Shown piece after piece: positions 8,995 to 20,509 of a DNA stretch of 64,000 nt; position 1 is the stretch's first letter; each line of letters begins with the position of its first letter. The DNA is from Pseudomonas sp. FP2309 (lineage in GTDB: Bacteria; Pseudomonadota; Gammaproteobacteria; Pseudomonadales; Pseudomonadaceae). The stretch is taken from NCBI RefSeq assembly GCF_030687575.1, contig NZ_CP117439.1:1674001-1738000 (forward strand). The letters are read 5' to 3'. The translations under genes were made by a program, and so were the position numbers. The notes below the pieces were generated by a model that searched no databases, was not told the DNA's origin, and saw only the letters and a program-made list of their open reading frames with translations.

Positions 8995-9969
8995 ATGAGC
9001 CGCATTTTTGCAGACAACGCGCACTCCATCGGTAACACGCCCCTGGTTCAGATCAACCGTATCGCGCCGCGCGGCGTGACCATCCTGGCCAAGATCGAAG
9101 GGCGTAACCCTGGGTACTCGGTGAAGTGCCGCATTGGCGCGAACATGATCTGGGACGCGGAAAGCAGCGGCAAACTCAAGCCGGGCATGACCATTGTCGA
9201 GCCCACCTCGGGCAACACCGGGATTGGCCTGGCGTTCGTCGCCGCCGCCCGTGGTTACAAGCTGCTGCTGACCATGCCGGCGTCCATGAGTATTGAGCGA
9301 CGCAAGGTGCTTAAGGCACTTGGCGCTGAGCTGGTGCTGACCGAGCCTGCCAAAGGCATGAAGGGGGCCATCGAGAAAGCCGCTGAAATCGTCGCCGGCG
9401 ACCCGGCCAGCTACTTTATGCCGGGCCAGTTCGAAAACCCGGCAAACCCTGCGATCCACGAAAAAACCACCGGCCCGGAGATCTGGAACGACACCGACGG
9501 AGCCGTGGACGTGCTGGTCGCGGGCGTCGGCACCGGCGGCACCATCACCGGTGTGTCGCGCTACATCAAGAACATCGCCGGCAAGCCGATTCTGTCGGTG
9601 GCCGTCGAGCCCGCCACATCGCCGGTGATCACCCAGGCACTGGCCGGTGAAGAGATCAAGCCCAGCCCGCACAAGATCCAGGGCATCGGCGCGGGTTTTG
9701 TCCCGAAAAACCTCGATTTGTCGATGGTCGATCGTGTGGAGTTGGTGACTGACGACGAGTCCAAGGCCATGGCCCGGCGCCTGATGCAGGAAGAGGGGAT
9801 TTTGTGCGGTATTTCCTGCGGCGCGGCGATGGCGGTGGCTGTGCGGCTGGCCGAGAAGCCGGAAATGCAAGGCAAGACCATTGTGGTCGTCCTGCCGGAT
9901 TCCGGTGAGCGTTACCTGTCGAGCATGCTGTTCAGCGATTTGTTTACCGACCAGGAAAACCAGGCCTGA
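8995..9969 (+). CDS. cysK: Cysteine synthase A (O-acetylserine sulfhydrylase)
   Basis: 324 aa from ATG 8995, preceded by TAGGACC; the frame is open further upstream, but the product begins at the canonical [20 protein letters not shown]. It makes cysteine from O-acetylserine and sulfide using pyridoxal phosphate in the cytoplasm. Seen are the PLP-lysine motif GYSVKCRIG, the substrate loop [12 protein letters not shown], the phosphate-binding [16 protein letters not shown], and the C-terminal [15 protein letters not shown]. The length matches CysK and not the shorter-looped CysM. It stands as a single-gene unit. Confidence 0.95.
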   Translation: MSRIFADNAHSIGNTPLVQINRIAPRGVTILAKIEGRNPGYSVKCRIGANMIWDAESSGKLKPGMTIVEPTSGNTGIGLAFVAAARGYKLLLTMPASMSIERRKVLKALGAELVLTEPAKGMKGAIEKAAEIVAGDPASYFMPGQFENPANPAIHEKTTGPEIWNDTDGAVDVLVAGVGTGGTITGVSRYIKNIAGKPILSVAVEPATSPVITQALAGEEIKPSPHKIQGIGAGFVPKNLDLSMVDRVELVTDDESKAMARRLMQEEGILCGISCGAAMAVAVRLAEKPEMQGKTIVVVLPDSGERYLSSMLFSDLFTDQENQA

Positions 9970-10114
9970 TGGGCATTTGGGGTTGATGTGTGTCAGCCCC
10001 GGTACCCTGGGCCTTCTGCATAATGGCCCAACTGTTTATCATGGCCGGCTGCTATGTCTGGTTTCCCCGTGACGGGAAGTGGTTGGCCAGGCGCGTATTT
10101 CCAGGAGTTGCTGC

Positions 10115-11053
10115 ATGACCTTTTCGTTGGCCGCCAAGTTGTCGGTGTTGCTGTTGTTTATCGGCAGCACCCTGTATGTACACCTGCGCGGCAAGGCCCG
10201 TTTACCGATGTTGCGCCAGTTTGTGAACCACTCGGCGCTGTTCGCCCCCTATAACGCCTTGATGTACCTGTTCTCCGCGGTGCCGTCCAAACCTTACCTG
10301 GACCGCAGCAAGTTTCCGGAACTGGATGTGCTCAAGGACAACTGGGAAGTGATCCGCGAAGAAGCCATGCGCCTGTTCGACGAGGGTTACATCCGTGCCG
10401 CTGAAAAGAACAACGACGCCGGGTTTGGTTCGTTCTTCAAGAAGGGCTGGAAACGTTTTTACCTCAAGTGGTACGACAAACCGTTGCCGTCGGCCGAGGC
10501 GCTGTGCCCCAAAACCGTGGCACTGGTGAGCGGCATTCCCAACGTCAAGGGCGCGATGTTTGCGCTGTTGCCCGGCGGCAGCCACCTCAACCCGCACCGT
10601 GACCCGTTTGCCGGCTCGCTGCGCTATCACCTGGGGCTGTCCACGCCCAACTCCGACGCCTGCCGCATTTTCGTCGATGGCCAGGAATACGCCTGGCGCG
10701 ACGGTGACGACGTGATGTTCGACGAAACCTATGTGCACTGGGTGAAGAACGAAACCGAGCACACCCGCGTGATCCTGTTCTGTGACATTGAACGCCCCTT
10801 GAGCAACCCGTTCATGACCCGCGTCAACCGTTGGGTCAGCAAGCAATTGGGTCGCGCCACGGCGCCGCAGAACCTGGACGACGAACGCGTAGGTGGCATC
10901 AACCAGGCCTATGCCTGGAGCAAGACCTTCAGCGACAAGTTCAGCGGTGTGGTCAAGCAGTGGAAGCGCAAGCACCCCAAGGCCTACCGCATTGCGCGGC
11001 CGGTGTTGGCGGTTGTGGTACTGGTGCTGCTGTGGAAATGGCTGTTCGGCTGA
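10115..11053 (+). CDS. lpxO: Lipid A 2-hydroxylase LpxO (aspartyl/asparaginyl beta-hydroxylase fold)
   Basis: 312 aa from ATG 10115 with AGGAG about 9 nt upstream. A hydrophobic N-terminal anchor (residues about 5-22) and a C-terminal one (VLAVVVLVLLWKWLF) flank a cytoplasmic Fe(II)/2-oxoglutarate dioxygenase domain. The iron ligands appear in HLNPHRDPF (HxD) and in ETEHTRVILFCD, with an R in the second motif for 2-oxoglutarate. LpxO hydroxylates a lipid A acyl chain. The gene is monocistronic and ends at a REP hairpin. Confidence 0.9.
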   Translation: MTFSLAAKLSVLLLFIGSTLYVHLRGKARLPMLRQFVNHSALFAPYNALMYLFSAVPSKPYLDRSKFPELDVLKDNWEVIREEAMRLFDEGYIRAAEKNNDAGFGSFFKKGWKRFYLKWYDKPLPSAEALCPKTVALVSGIPNVKGAMFALLPGGSHLNPHRDPFAGSLRYHLGLSTPNSDACRIFVDGQEYAWRDGDDVMFDETYVHWVKNETEHTRVILFCDIERPLSNPFMTRVNRWVSKQLGRATAPQNLDDERVGGINQAYAWSKTFSDKFSGVVKQWKRKHPKAYRIARPVLAVVVLVLLWKWLFG

Positions 11054-11079
11054 TCCGACAGGTACAACAGGGTCAAACG

Positions 11080-11104
11080 GTGGGAGAGGCAAGCCCTCTC
11101 CCAC
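11080..11104. repeat. REP-type palindrome between lpxO and acnA
   Basis: GTGGGAGAGGC, AAG, then CCTCTCCCAC arms. It is the same family as the repeats at 2094 and 5598, again between convergent gene ends. Confidence 0.75.
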
Positions 11105-11122
11105 ACGTGTTCGCCTGTGTTC

Positions 11123-13864
<2,742 letters not shown>

Positions 13865-13879
13865 GACGCGACTCCTTAT

Positions 13880-13899
13880 GGTCCGCACGGCTACGGACC
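13880..13899 (-). promoter_or_regulatory. Hairpin in the acnA leader next to the ribosome-binding site
   Basis: Perfect arms GGTCCG / CGGACC with an 8-nt loop, ending about 4 nt before the AAGGAG of acnA on the minus strand. Role in translation or mRNA stability is inferred. Confidence 0.5.
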
Positions 13900-14060
13900 T
13901 GACGGGACGAACAGAGCTTTAAAGCTAGCGCTGTTTTCATTAGCAGGCTAATAACTGGACTCTATGGGCAAGTCCAAGGTTCCGAACTCGGCTATCATGC
14001 GCGCGTTTTCATGACAGGCATTGCGATAGCGCAAGGCCGGTTGAGTCACCAGGAGAGTCG

Positions 14061-15137
14061 ATGAACACCCTTTTTATGCACTGCCGCCCGGGTTTTGAAG
14101 GCGAAGTCTGTTCCGAGATCGCGGAACACGCCGCGCGCCTGAACGTTTCCGGCTACGCCAAGGCCAAGACCGGCAGCGCCTGCGCCGAATTTGTCTGCAC
14201 CGAAGAAGACGGCGCCGCGCGCCTGATGCACGGCCAACGCTTTGCCGAGCTGATCTTCCCAAGGCAGTGGGCGCGCGGGGTGTTTATCGACCTGCCGGAA
14301 ACCGACCGCATCAGCGTGATCCTCGCTCACCTGCGCGAATTCCCGGTCTGCGGCAGCCTGTGGCTGGAAATGGTCGACACCAACGACGGCAAGGAACTGT
14401 CGAACTTCTGCAAAAAATTTGAAGTGCACCTGCGCAAAGCCCTGCTCAACGCCGGCAAATTGGTCGACGATGCGAGCAAGCCGCGCCTGCTGCTGACCTT
14501 TAAGAGCGGCCGCGAAGTGTTTATGGGCCTGGCCGAGTCGAACAACTCGGCGATGTGGCCGATGGGCATCCCCCGTTTGAAGTTCCCGCGTGAAGCGCCG
14601 AGCCGCTCGACCCTGAAGCTGGAAGAGGCCTGGCACCACTTTATCCCCCGCGACCAGTGGGACGAGCGCCTGCACGGCGACATGACCGGCGTCGACCTCG
14701 GCGCCGCGCCGGGCGGGTGGACCTGGCAACTGGTCAACCGTGGCATGCTGGTGACCGCCATCGACAACGGCCCTATGGCCGAAAGCCTGATGGACACTGG
14801 CCTGGTGCAACACTTGATGGCCGACGGCTTCACGTTCGTGCCCAAGCAACCGGTGGACTGGATGGTGTGTGACATCGTCGAGAAACCGGCGCGCAACGCC
14901 GCGTTGCTGGAGACCTGGATCGGCGAGGGCCATTGCCGCGAAGCGGTGGTGAACCTGAAGCTGCCGATGAAGCAGCGTTATGCCGAAGTCAAGCGCCTGC
15001 TGGAACGCATTGAAGAGGGCTTCAAGGCACGCGGCATTCGCGTGGAGATCGGCTGCAAGCAGCTGTACCACGACCGCGAGGAAGTGACGTGCCATTTGCG
15101 TCGGTTAATCGACGTAAAGAAATCCAAAAGCCGCTGA
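14061..15137 (+). CDS. rlmM: 23S rRNA C2498 2'-O-ribose methyltransferase
   Basis: 358 aa with AGGAGAG before the ATG. The N-terminal THUMP-like half starts MNTLFMHCRPGFEGEVCSEI. The C-terminal Rossmann methyltransferase has a SAM motif GVDLGAAPGGWTWQLVNRG, the catalytic WMVCDIVEKP, and EAVVNLKLPMKQRY, which supplies the conserved lysine of the K-D-K-E 2'-O-methyltransferase set. It modifies 23S rRNA at C2498 before ribosome assembly. It is monocistronic and followed by REP-like DNA. Confidence 0.95.
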   Translation: MNTLFMHCRPGFEGEVCSEIAEHAARLNVSGYAKAKTGSACAEFVCTEEDGAARLMHGQRFAELIFPRQWARGVFIDLPETDRISVILAHLREFPVCGSLWLEMVDTNDGKELSNFCKKFEVHLRKALLNAGKLVDDASKPRLLLTFKSGREVFMGLAESNNSAMWPMGIPRLKFPREAPSRSTLKLEEAWHHFIPRDQWDERLHGDMTGVDLGAAPGGWTWQLVNRGMLVTAIDNGPMAESLMDTGLVQHLMADGFTFVPKQPVDWMVCDIVEKPARNAALLETWIGEGHCREAVVNLKLPMKQRYAEVKRLLERIEEGFKARGIRVEIGCKQLYHDREEVTCHLRRLIDVKKSKSR

Positions 15138-15144
15138 GTTCAAA

Positions 15145-15226
15145 TGTGGGCGCTGGCTTGCCTGCGATAGCGGTATAACTGTCCAACGCTTGCCCATCGC
15201 GGGCAAGTCGCACCGCCGCTCCCAGG
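15145..15226. repeat. REP-like pair between rlmM and tusA
   Basis: Contains GCTTGCCTGCGATAGCGG and, 30 bp on, TTGCCCATCGCGGGCAAG, the GCGATAGCGGT-type REP core in opposing orientation. It is the typical paired (BIME-like) arrangement of this genus. Confidence 0.65.
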
Positions 15227-15253
15227 AGAGCGCGTTAGTTTTAGGAGTGAAGT

Positions 15254-15499
15254 ATGAGTCTTGACCTGCCCGTCGACGGCACCCTCGACGCCACCGGCCT
15301 CAACTGCCCGGAGCCGGTGATGATGCTGCATCAGCACATCCGTGACCTGCCCGCGGGCGGCTTGCTCAAGGTCATCGCGACCGACCCCTCGACCCGCCGC
15401 GATATCCCCAAGTTCTGCGTGTTTCTTGACCACGAACTGGTGGACCAGCAGGAACAGGCCGGCACCTTCCTGTACTGGATCCGCAAGAAAGCCGATTAA
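15254..15499 (+). CDS. tusA: Sulfurtransferase TusA
   Basis: 81 aa with TAGGAG before the ATG. It carries the sulfur-relay motif [16 protein letters not shown] with the persulfide cysteine in NCPEP, then [13 protein letters not shown]. TusA receives sulfur from IscS and feeds tRNA 2-thiouridine and molybdenum cofactor pathways. The stop codon overlaps that of the convergent MATE gene (TTAA at 15496-15499), so there is no intergenic terminator here. Confidence 0.93.
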   Translation: MSLDLPVDGTLDATGLNCPEPVMMLHQHIRDLPAGGLLKVIATDPSTRRDIPKFCVFLDHELVDQQEQAGTFLYWIRKKAD

Positions 15500-16890
15500 G
15501 CCTGCGCCTTGTCGGCCCGAATGCGCCAGCGTGCACTGCGCGCCAGGCGCACCAGCAACATCCCTGCCGCGCAGCTCAGGCCCACGATCAGCCCCTGCCA
15601 TAACCCGCTCGGGCCGCTTGGCTCGCCGAGCCAGTCGGTCAGCCCCAGGGCATAGCCCACCGGCAGGCCCACGCCCCAGTAGGCAAACAGGGTCAGCACC
15701 ATGGTCACCCGCGTGTCCTGGTAGCCGCGCAAGGCGCCGGCGGCGGTGACCTGGATCGAGTCCGAGAACTGGAACAGTGCGGAAAACACGATCAGCGTCG
15801 ACGCCAGGTGGATCACCACCGGGTCGGGGGTGTAGATCGCCGCGATCTGCTCGCGCAACAACAGCATCAGGCTGCACGACAGGCAGGCGTACGCCAGGGC
15901 GGTGCCCATGCCGACGCCGGCGGCGAAGCGCGCTTGCCGGGCCTCGCCACGCCCCAGGGCCTGGCCGACACGCACGGTGACGGCCATGCTCAGCGAATAG
16001 GGGATCATGAACACCAGCGAGCTGACGTTCAGCGCGATCTGATGCCCGGATACCACCGTGGCGCCCAGACTGCCCAGCAACAGGGCAATGACCGCAAAGA
16101 TGCTCGACTCGGCAAAGATCGCGATGCCGATCGGCAGGCCAATCCCCAGCACGCGCTTGATCACCGCCCATTGCGGCCAGTCAAAGCGTTTGAACAGTTC
16201 GCTGCTCTGGTAGGCCGGCCCAAAACGCGTCCAGCCGGCCATGCCGAGCATCATCACCCACATCGCAATCGCCGTGGCCCAGCCGCAGCCCACGCCGCCC
16301 ATGGCCGGCAGGCCCAGGTGGCCGTAGATGAAGATGTAGTTCAGCGGAATATTGAGCGCCAATCCACACAGGCCCATGGCCATGCTGGGCAGCGTACGGC
16401 CCAGGCCTTCACTGAAACAGCGAAATACGTAGTACAGCGCAATGGCCGGCATCCCGGCGGCGATGCCGTGCAGGTAGCCCATGGTGGGGGCGATCAGGTC
16501 CGGCTCAACCTGCATTGCGTGCAGGATCGGTTCGGCGCAGAGCAGCAGCACGGCGCCGGTGATGCCAACCACCACGGCCAGCCACAAGGACTGACGTACC
16601 AGCGGCCCGATGTCAGCGTACTGCCCCGCGCCGTAGCGCTGGGCGACCTTCGGCGTGGTGGCCAGCAGGGTGCCGCTCATCAACAGGTACACCGGGATCC
16701 AGATCGAGTTGCCCAGGCCCACTGCCGCCAGGTCCTGCGGGCTGACGCGACCGGCCATCACCGCATCGACAAAGCTCATCAAGGTGGTCGCCAGTTGGCC
16801 GATCATGATCGGCAGCGCCAGCGTCATCAGGCCGCCCACTTCCCGGCTGATTCGGGCGGGGCGGGTGAGGGGGGCAGTGGCAGTGTTCAC
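15496..16890 (-). CDS. MATE-family multidrug efflux transporter (NorM-like)
   Basis: 464 aa from the GTG at 16890, chosen because the product then begins [20 protein letters not shown], just before the first membrane span; the frame stays open 19 codons upstream. Twelve hydrophobic spans can be counted in two halves, each starting with a MATE-type segment ([20 protein letters not shown] and [20 protein letters not shown]). Such pumps exchange cationic drugs for Na+ or H+ in the inner membrane. It is monocistronic and divergent from pdxB. The exact substrate is unknown. Confidence 0.88.
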   Translation of the reverse strand: MNTATAPLTRPARISREVGGLMTLALPIMIGQLATTLMSFVDAVMAGRVSPQDLAAVGLGNSIWIPVYLLMSGTLLATTPKVAQRYGAGQYADIGPLVRQSLWLAVVVGITGAVLLLCAEPILHAMQVEPDLIAPTMGYLHGIAAGMPAIALYYVFRCFSEGLGRTLPSMAMGLCGLALNIPLNYIFIYGHLGLPAMGGVGCGWATAIAMWVMMLGMAGWTRFGPAYQSSELFKRFDWPQWAVIKRVLGIGLPIGIAIFAESSIFAVIALLLGSLGATVVSGHQIALNVSSLVFMIPYSLSMAVTVRVGQALGRGEARQARFAAGVGMGTALAYACLSCSLMLLLREQIAAIYTPDPVVIHLASTLIVFSALFQFSDSIQVTAAGALRGYQDTRVTMVLTLFAYWGVGLPVGYALGLTDWLGEPSGPSGLWQGLIVGLSCAAGMLLVRLARSARWRIRADKAQA

Positions 16891-17000
16891 GTACGAATGT
16901 CCAATAGAGAGAGGCACAAGGACGGCGGATTCTACGCGTTGACGCAACGGTCAGGAAAAAACCTGTGTTAGCGATTTGTAAGCGACGGCCGCGATCCCTG

Positions 17001-17023
17001 TACACTGCCGGTCCGCCAAAGGA
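17001..17023 (+). promoter_or_regulatory. pdxB promoter -10 and ribosome-binding site
   Basis: TACACT at 17001-17006 resembles a -10, with TTGTAA at 16976-16981 a possible -35 but with a long 19-bp spacer. AAAGGAG (17018-17024) precedes the ATG at 17031. Confidence 0.4.
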
Positions 17024-17030
17024 GCCTGCC

Positions 17031-18173
17031 ATGCTGATTGTTGCCGACGAAAATATCCCGCTGCTCGATGCATTCTTCCAAGGTTTTGGCGAGATTCGCC
17101 GGGTGCCCGGCCGTTCGCTCGACCGCGCCACGGTCGAGCAGGCCGACGTGCTGTTGGTGCGCTCGGTGACCAACGTCAACCGTGCGTTGCTGGAAGGCAC
17201 AAACGTGCGTTTCGTCGGCACCTGCACCATCGGCACCGACCACCTGGACCTGGACTACTTCAAGCAGGCCGGCATCAGTTGGGCCAGCGCCCCGGGTTGC
17301 AACGCCCGTGGTGTGGTGGACTACGTGCTGGGCAGCCTGCAGACCCTGGCCGAGATCGAAGGCGCTGACCTGACTCAGCGCACCTACGGCATCGTCGGTG
17401 CCGGTGAAGTGGGCGGGCGGTTGGTCAAGGTGCTCAAGGGGCTGGGCTGGAAGGTGCTGGTGTGCGACCCGCCCCGGCAGATCGCCGAAGACGGCGATTA
17501 CGTGAGCCTGGCGCAGATCATCGAGCAGTGCGATGTGATCAGTTTGCACACGCCGTTGACCAAGTCCGGCAACGGTTCCACCTGGCATTTGTTCGACCGC
17601 CAACGCCTGGAACAGCTCAAGCCCGGCACCTGGCTGATCAACGCCAGCCGTGGCCCGGTGGTGGATAACGCCGCGCTACGCGAGGTGCTGCTGGCGCGCG
17701 ACGACCTGCAGGCGGTGCTGGACGTATGGGAAGGCGAGCCCGAGGTGGATGTCGACCTCGCCGACCTGTGCGTGCTGGCCACGCCGCATATCGCCGGTTA
17801 CAGCCTGGAAGGCCGCCAGCGTGGCACGGCGCAGATTTATCAGGCGTTCTGTGCGCACCTGGGGCAGCCACCGAGTATTCAGTTAAGTGATCTGCTGCCG
17901 CCGCTGTGGTTGGCTGAGGTGCACCTCAATGCCGAAACCGATCCGGTCTGGGCGTTGGCCACCTTGTGTCGCAGCGTGTACGACCCGCGCCGGGATGATG
18001 CGGATTTTCGCCGCAGCCTGGTCGGCAGCGTGGACGAGCAGCGTAAGGCCTTTGACCTGCTGCGCAAGCATTACCCCGCGCGTCGCGAGATCGAGGGTTT
18101 AAAGGTGCGGATCAATGGTGAGTCTGCCGCGCTGTCGCAGATCGTCGCAGCCCTGGGGGCAGAACTGATCTGA
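17031..18173 (+). CDS. pdxB: Erythronate-4-phosphate dehydrogenase
   Basis: 380 aa from ATG 17031, well spaced from AAAGGAG. It catalyses the second step of DXP-dependent pyridoxal phosphate synthesis, oxidising 4-phosphoerythronate. The D-2-hydroxyacid dehydrogenase fold shows the NAD-binding [20 protein letters not shown] and the active-site [14 protein letters not shown]. Substrate residues are in [12 protein letters not shown] and [10 protein letters not shown], and the PdxB C-terminal dimerisation domain follows (residues about 290-380). Length and the extra C-terminal domain separate it from SerA. Confidence 0.95.
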   Translation: MLIVADENIPLLDAFFQGFGEIRRVPGRSLDRATVEQADVLLVRSVTNVNRALLEGTNVRFVGTCTIGTDHLDLDYFKQAGISWASAPGCNARGVVDYVLGSLQTLAEIEGADLTQRTYGIVGAGEVGGRLVKVLKGLGWKVLVCDPPRQIAEDGDYVSLAQIIEQCDVISLHTPLTKSGNGSTWHLFDRQRLEQLKPGTWLINASRGPVVDNAALREVLLARDDLQAVLDVWEGEPEVDVDLADLCVLATPHIAGYSLEGRQRGTAQIYQAFCAHLGQPPSIQLSDLLPPLWLAEVHLNAETDPVWALATLCRSVYDPRRDDADFRRSLVGSVDEQRKAFDLLRKHYPARREIEGLKVRINGESAALSQIVAALGAELI

Positions 18174-18180
18174 CCGGCAT

Positions 18181-18205
18181 AAAAAGCCCGGCCATGGCGG
18201 CCGGG
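18181..18205 (-). terminator. Intrinsic terminator after the 57-aa gene
   Basis: CCCGGCC / GGCCGGG stem at 18187-18205. On the minus strand it is followed by CTTTTTAT, so it serves the small minus-strand gene. Confidence 0.75.
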
Positions 18206-18225
18206 ACTAAAAAAGCTCTGGCGCT

Positions 18226-18399
18226 TCAGCCTTGCCGGGCAGGCTTGACCAATTTTTCTTCCAGCTCGCGGCACGCCTGCTGGATCATCTCTTCGGTAAT
18301 CTGCACCTCGTGGCCTTGGGCGTCGATGACGGAGCAAGGCAAGTGCTGCGGTTGGCGGATTACTTCAATTTTGGCATCGCTGCTGTTTTGCAAGGTCAT
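18226..18399 (-). CDS. Small conserved protein of unknown function
   Basis: 57 aa from ATG 18399, with GAGGAG about 6 nt upstream; an ATG five codons earlier (18414) overlaps this ribosome site. It begins MTLQNSSDAKIEVIRQPQHL and ends with an amphipathic helix (TEEMIQQACRELEEKLVKP). It has no membrane span and no known motif. It has its own terminator and lies tail-to-tail with pdxB. It looks like a real small gene by ribosome site and codon usage, but I cannot assign a role. Confidence 0.75.
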   Translation of the reverse strand: MTLQNSSDAKIEVIRQPQHLPCSVIDAQGHEVQITEEMIQQACRELEEKLVKPARQG

Positions 18400-18533
18400 G
18401 GCCTGTCTCCTCATCAGGTTGTGTACCTACTTTAAAACCCCCGCGTGACCGGGCTGTGACAACTCCTTGCCAGGTCACCGGTTCGAACAGCCAGTCCACC
18501 AGAAACCGCTGCGAATTTCCAGCCGGCCGTTAG

Positions 18534-18562
18534 ACCGATAGCCTCTAGGGGGCCGTATCGGT
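18534..18562. promoter_or_regulatory. Inverted repeat upstream of the ABC exporter gene
   Basis: Arms ACCGATA / TATCGGT, 15-bp spacer, just before a CATAAT -10-like hexamer at 18566. A possible operator; no regulator is known for it. Confidence 0.35.
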
Positions 18563-18635
18563 GGGCATAATTAACCTGACTCATTGTTATTCGCCGGAGT
18601 TCCCCCCATGTAGAGGGACAGATTCCTCTTCGGTG

Positions 18636-20414
18636 ATGCCCGCTATGTTCTCAACCCGTCAACGCCGCGCCATTCGCCTGGCCAGCCGCTTTATCGCGCC
18701 CTACCGCTGGCAGGCGCTGGGCGCCTTGTTGGCGCTGATCGTCACCGCCGGCATCACCTTGTCCATGGGCCAGGGCATTCGCCTGCTGGTGGATCAGGGC
18801 TTCATGACCCAGTCGCCGCACTTGCTTAATCAGTCCATCGGCCTGTTCATGGTGTTGGTGTTGGGCCTGGCGGTGGGCACCTTTGCGCGCTTCTACCTGG
18901 TGTCCTGGATCGGCGAACGGGTGGTGGCAGACATTCGTCGCCAGGTGTTCAACCACCTGATCTACCTGCATCCAGGTTTCTATGAAAACAACCGCAGCTC
19001 GGAAATCCAGTCGCGGCTGACCACCGACACCACCTTGCTGCAATCGGTGATCGGCTCGTCGCTGTCGTTGTTCCTGCGCAACGCCTTGATGGTGATCGGC
19101 GGGATTGTGCTGTTGTTCGTCACCAACCCCAAACTCACCAGCATCGTGGTGGTGGCCCTGCCGTTGGTGCTGGCGCCGATCCTGATTTTTGGTCGCCGTG
19201 TGCGCAGCCTGTCGCGTCTGAGCCAGGACCGGATCGCCGATGTGGGCAGCTACGTGTCCGAGACCCTCGGCCAGATCAAGACCGTGCAGGCCTATAACCA
19301 CCAGGTGCAGGACGAGCAGCGTTTTGCTGTAACTGTGGAGGAGGCGTTTGCCACCGCGCGTAAACGCATTGCGCAACGTGCCTGGCTGATCACCCTGGTG
19401 ATCATGCTGGTGCTGGGTGCCGTGGGGGTAATGTTGTGGGTCGGCGGTATGGACGTTATCAGTGGGCGCATTTCCGGCGGGGAACTGGCGGCGTTTGTGT
19501 TTTACAGCCTGATCGTCGGCAGTGCCGTCGGCACCCTGAGCGAAGTGCTCGGCGAACTGCAACGCGCTGCCGGTGCGGCAGAACGGATCGGTGAGCTGTT
19601 GCAGTCGACCAACGAAATCCAGGCACCCGCCACCGATGCTGTTCGTTTGCCGGCGCGCGTCAGCGGCCGTATAGAGTTGCAGGACCTGCGCTTTTGCTAT
19701 CCCTCACGCCCGGACAGTTACGCCATCGACGGTTTGAACCTGACCATTAACCCCGGTGAAACCCTGGCGCTGGTGGGGCCGTCGGGCGCGGGCAAATCGA
19801 CGCTCTTTGACCTGTTACTGCGCTTTTACGACCCCCGGCAGGGGCGCATTCTGCTTGAAGGCCACCCGCTGACCGAGCTCGACCCGATGGACCTGCGCCG
19901 CCACTTCGCCCTGGTGTCCCAGAGCCCGGCGCTGTTTTTCGGCAGCGTTGAAGACAACATCCGTTATGGCAACCCGGCCGCCACCCGTGACCAGGTTGAG
20001 GCCGCCGCGCGCATTGCCCATGCCCATGACTTCATCCTGCAAATGCCCCAGGGCTACCAGACTCACCTGGGCGACGGCGGGCTCGGCCTCTCCGGCGGCC
20101 AACGTCAACGCCTGGCCATCGCCCGCGCGTTGCTGGTGGACGCCCCCATCCTGCTGCTGGACGAAGCCACCAGCGCCCTGGATGCCCAGAGCGAGCATTT
20201 GATCCAACAGGCCCTGCCGCAACTGATGCAGGGGCGCACCACCTTGGTCATCGCCCATCGCCTGGCCACAGTAAAACATGCCGATCGCATTGCCGTGATG
20301 GACCAGGGCAAGCTGGTGGCGGTGGGCACGCATCAACAGTTGATTGCAAGCAATCCACTGTACGCGCGGTTGGCAGCGTTGCAGTTCAGTGATGGGGCGC
20401 AGGACGGCGTTTAA
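18636..20414 (+). CDS. ABC exporter with fused membrane and ATPase domains (MsbA-like)
   Basis: 592 aa from ATG 18636 (a second ATG at 18645 is an alternative; the frame also stays open upstream to 18561). The N-terminal half is a six-span type IV exporter domain (ending around residue 320). The ATPase half has Walker A GPSGAGKSTLFDLLLRFYDP, Q-loop LVSQSPALFFGSV, signature LSGGQRQRLAIARALL, Walker B ILLLDEATSALD and the H-switch VIAHRL. Homodimeric exporters of this layout move lipids, peptides or drugs; the substrate cannot be told. The gene stands alone. Confidence 0.9.
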   Translation: MPAMFSTRQRRAIRLASRFIAPYRWQALGALLALIVTAGITLSMGQGIRLLVDQGFMTQSPHLLNQSIGLFMVLVLGLAVGTFARFYLVSWIGERVVADIRRQVFNHLIYLHPGFYENNRSSEIQSRLTTDTTLLQSVIGSSLSLFLRNALMVIGGIVLLFVTNPKLTSIVVVALPLVLAPILIFGRRVRSLSRLSQDRIADVGSYVSETLGQIKTVQAYNHQVQDEQRFAVTVEEAFATARKRIAQRAWLITLVIMLVLGAVGVMLWVGGMDVISGRISGGELAAFVFYSLIVGSAVGTLSEVLGELQRAAGAAERIGELLQSTNEIQAPATDAVRLPARVSGRIELQDLRFCYPSRPDSYAIDGLNLTINPGETLALVGPSGAGKSTLFDLLLRFYDPRQGRILLEGHPLTELDPMDLRRHFALVSQSPALFFGSVEDNIRYGNPAATRDQVEAAARIAHAHDFILQMPQGYQTHLGDGGLGLSGGQRQRLAIARALLVDAPILLLDEATSALDAQSEHLIQQALPQLMQGRTTLVIAHRLATVKHADRIAVMDQGKLVAVGTHQQLIASNPLYARLAALQFSDGAQDGV

Positions 20415-20434
20415 CGCCCACTTTCCCCACCATA

Positions 20435-20464
20435 AAAAATGCCCGCAAAATAATGCGGGCATTT
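20435..20464. terminator. Bidirectional terminator between the ABC exporter and slt
   Basis: Arms AAATGCCCGC / GCGGGCATTT with an AAAATAAT loop. The A-run on the left is a T-run for slt on the minus strand. Confidence 0.8.
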
Positions 20465-20509
20465 GCACTCAGCTTGAAGCTTCAACCTTGTCGCTTGAAG
20501 CGGCTTGTA

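Noticed and set aside
15496..15499. Possible frameshift at the tusA-MATE junction
   Set aside because: The TTAA overlap is simply two opposing stop codons; both genes are complete.
18561..18635. N-terminal extension of the ABC exporter
   Set aside because: Runs through promoter-like DNA, and the conserved region begins near 18636.
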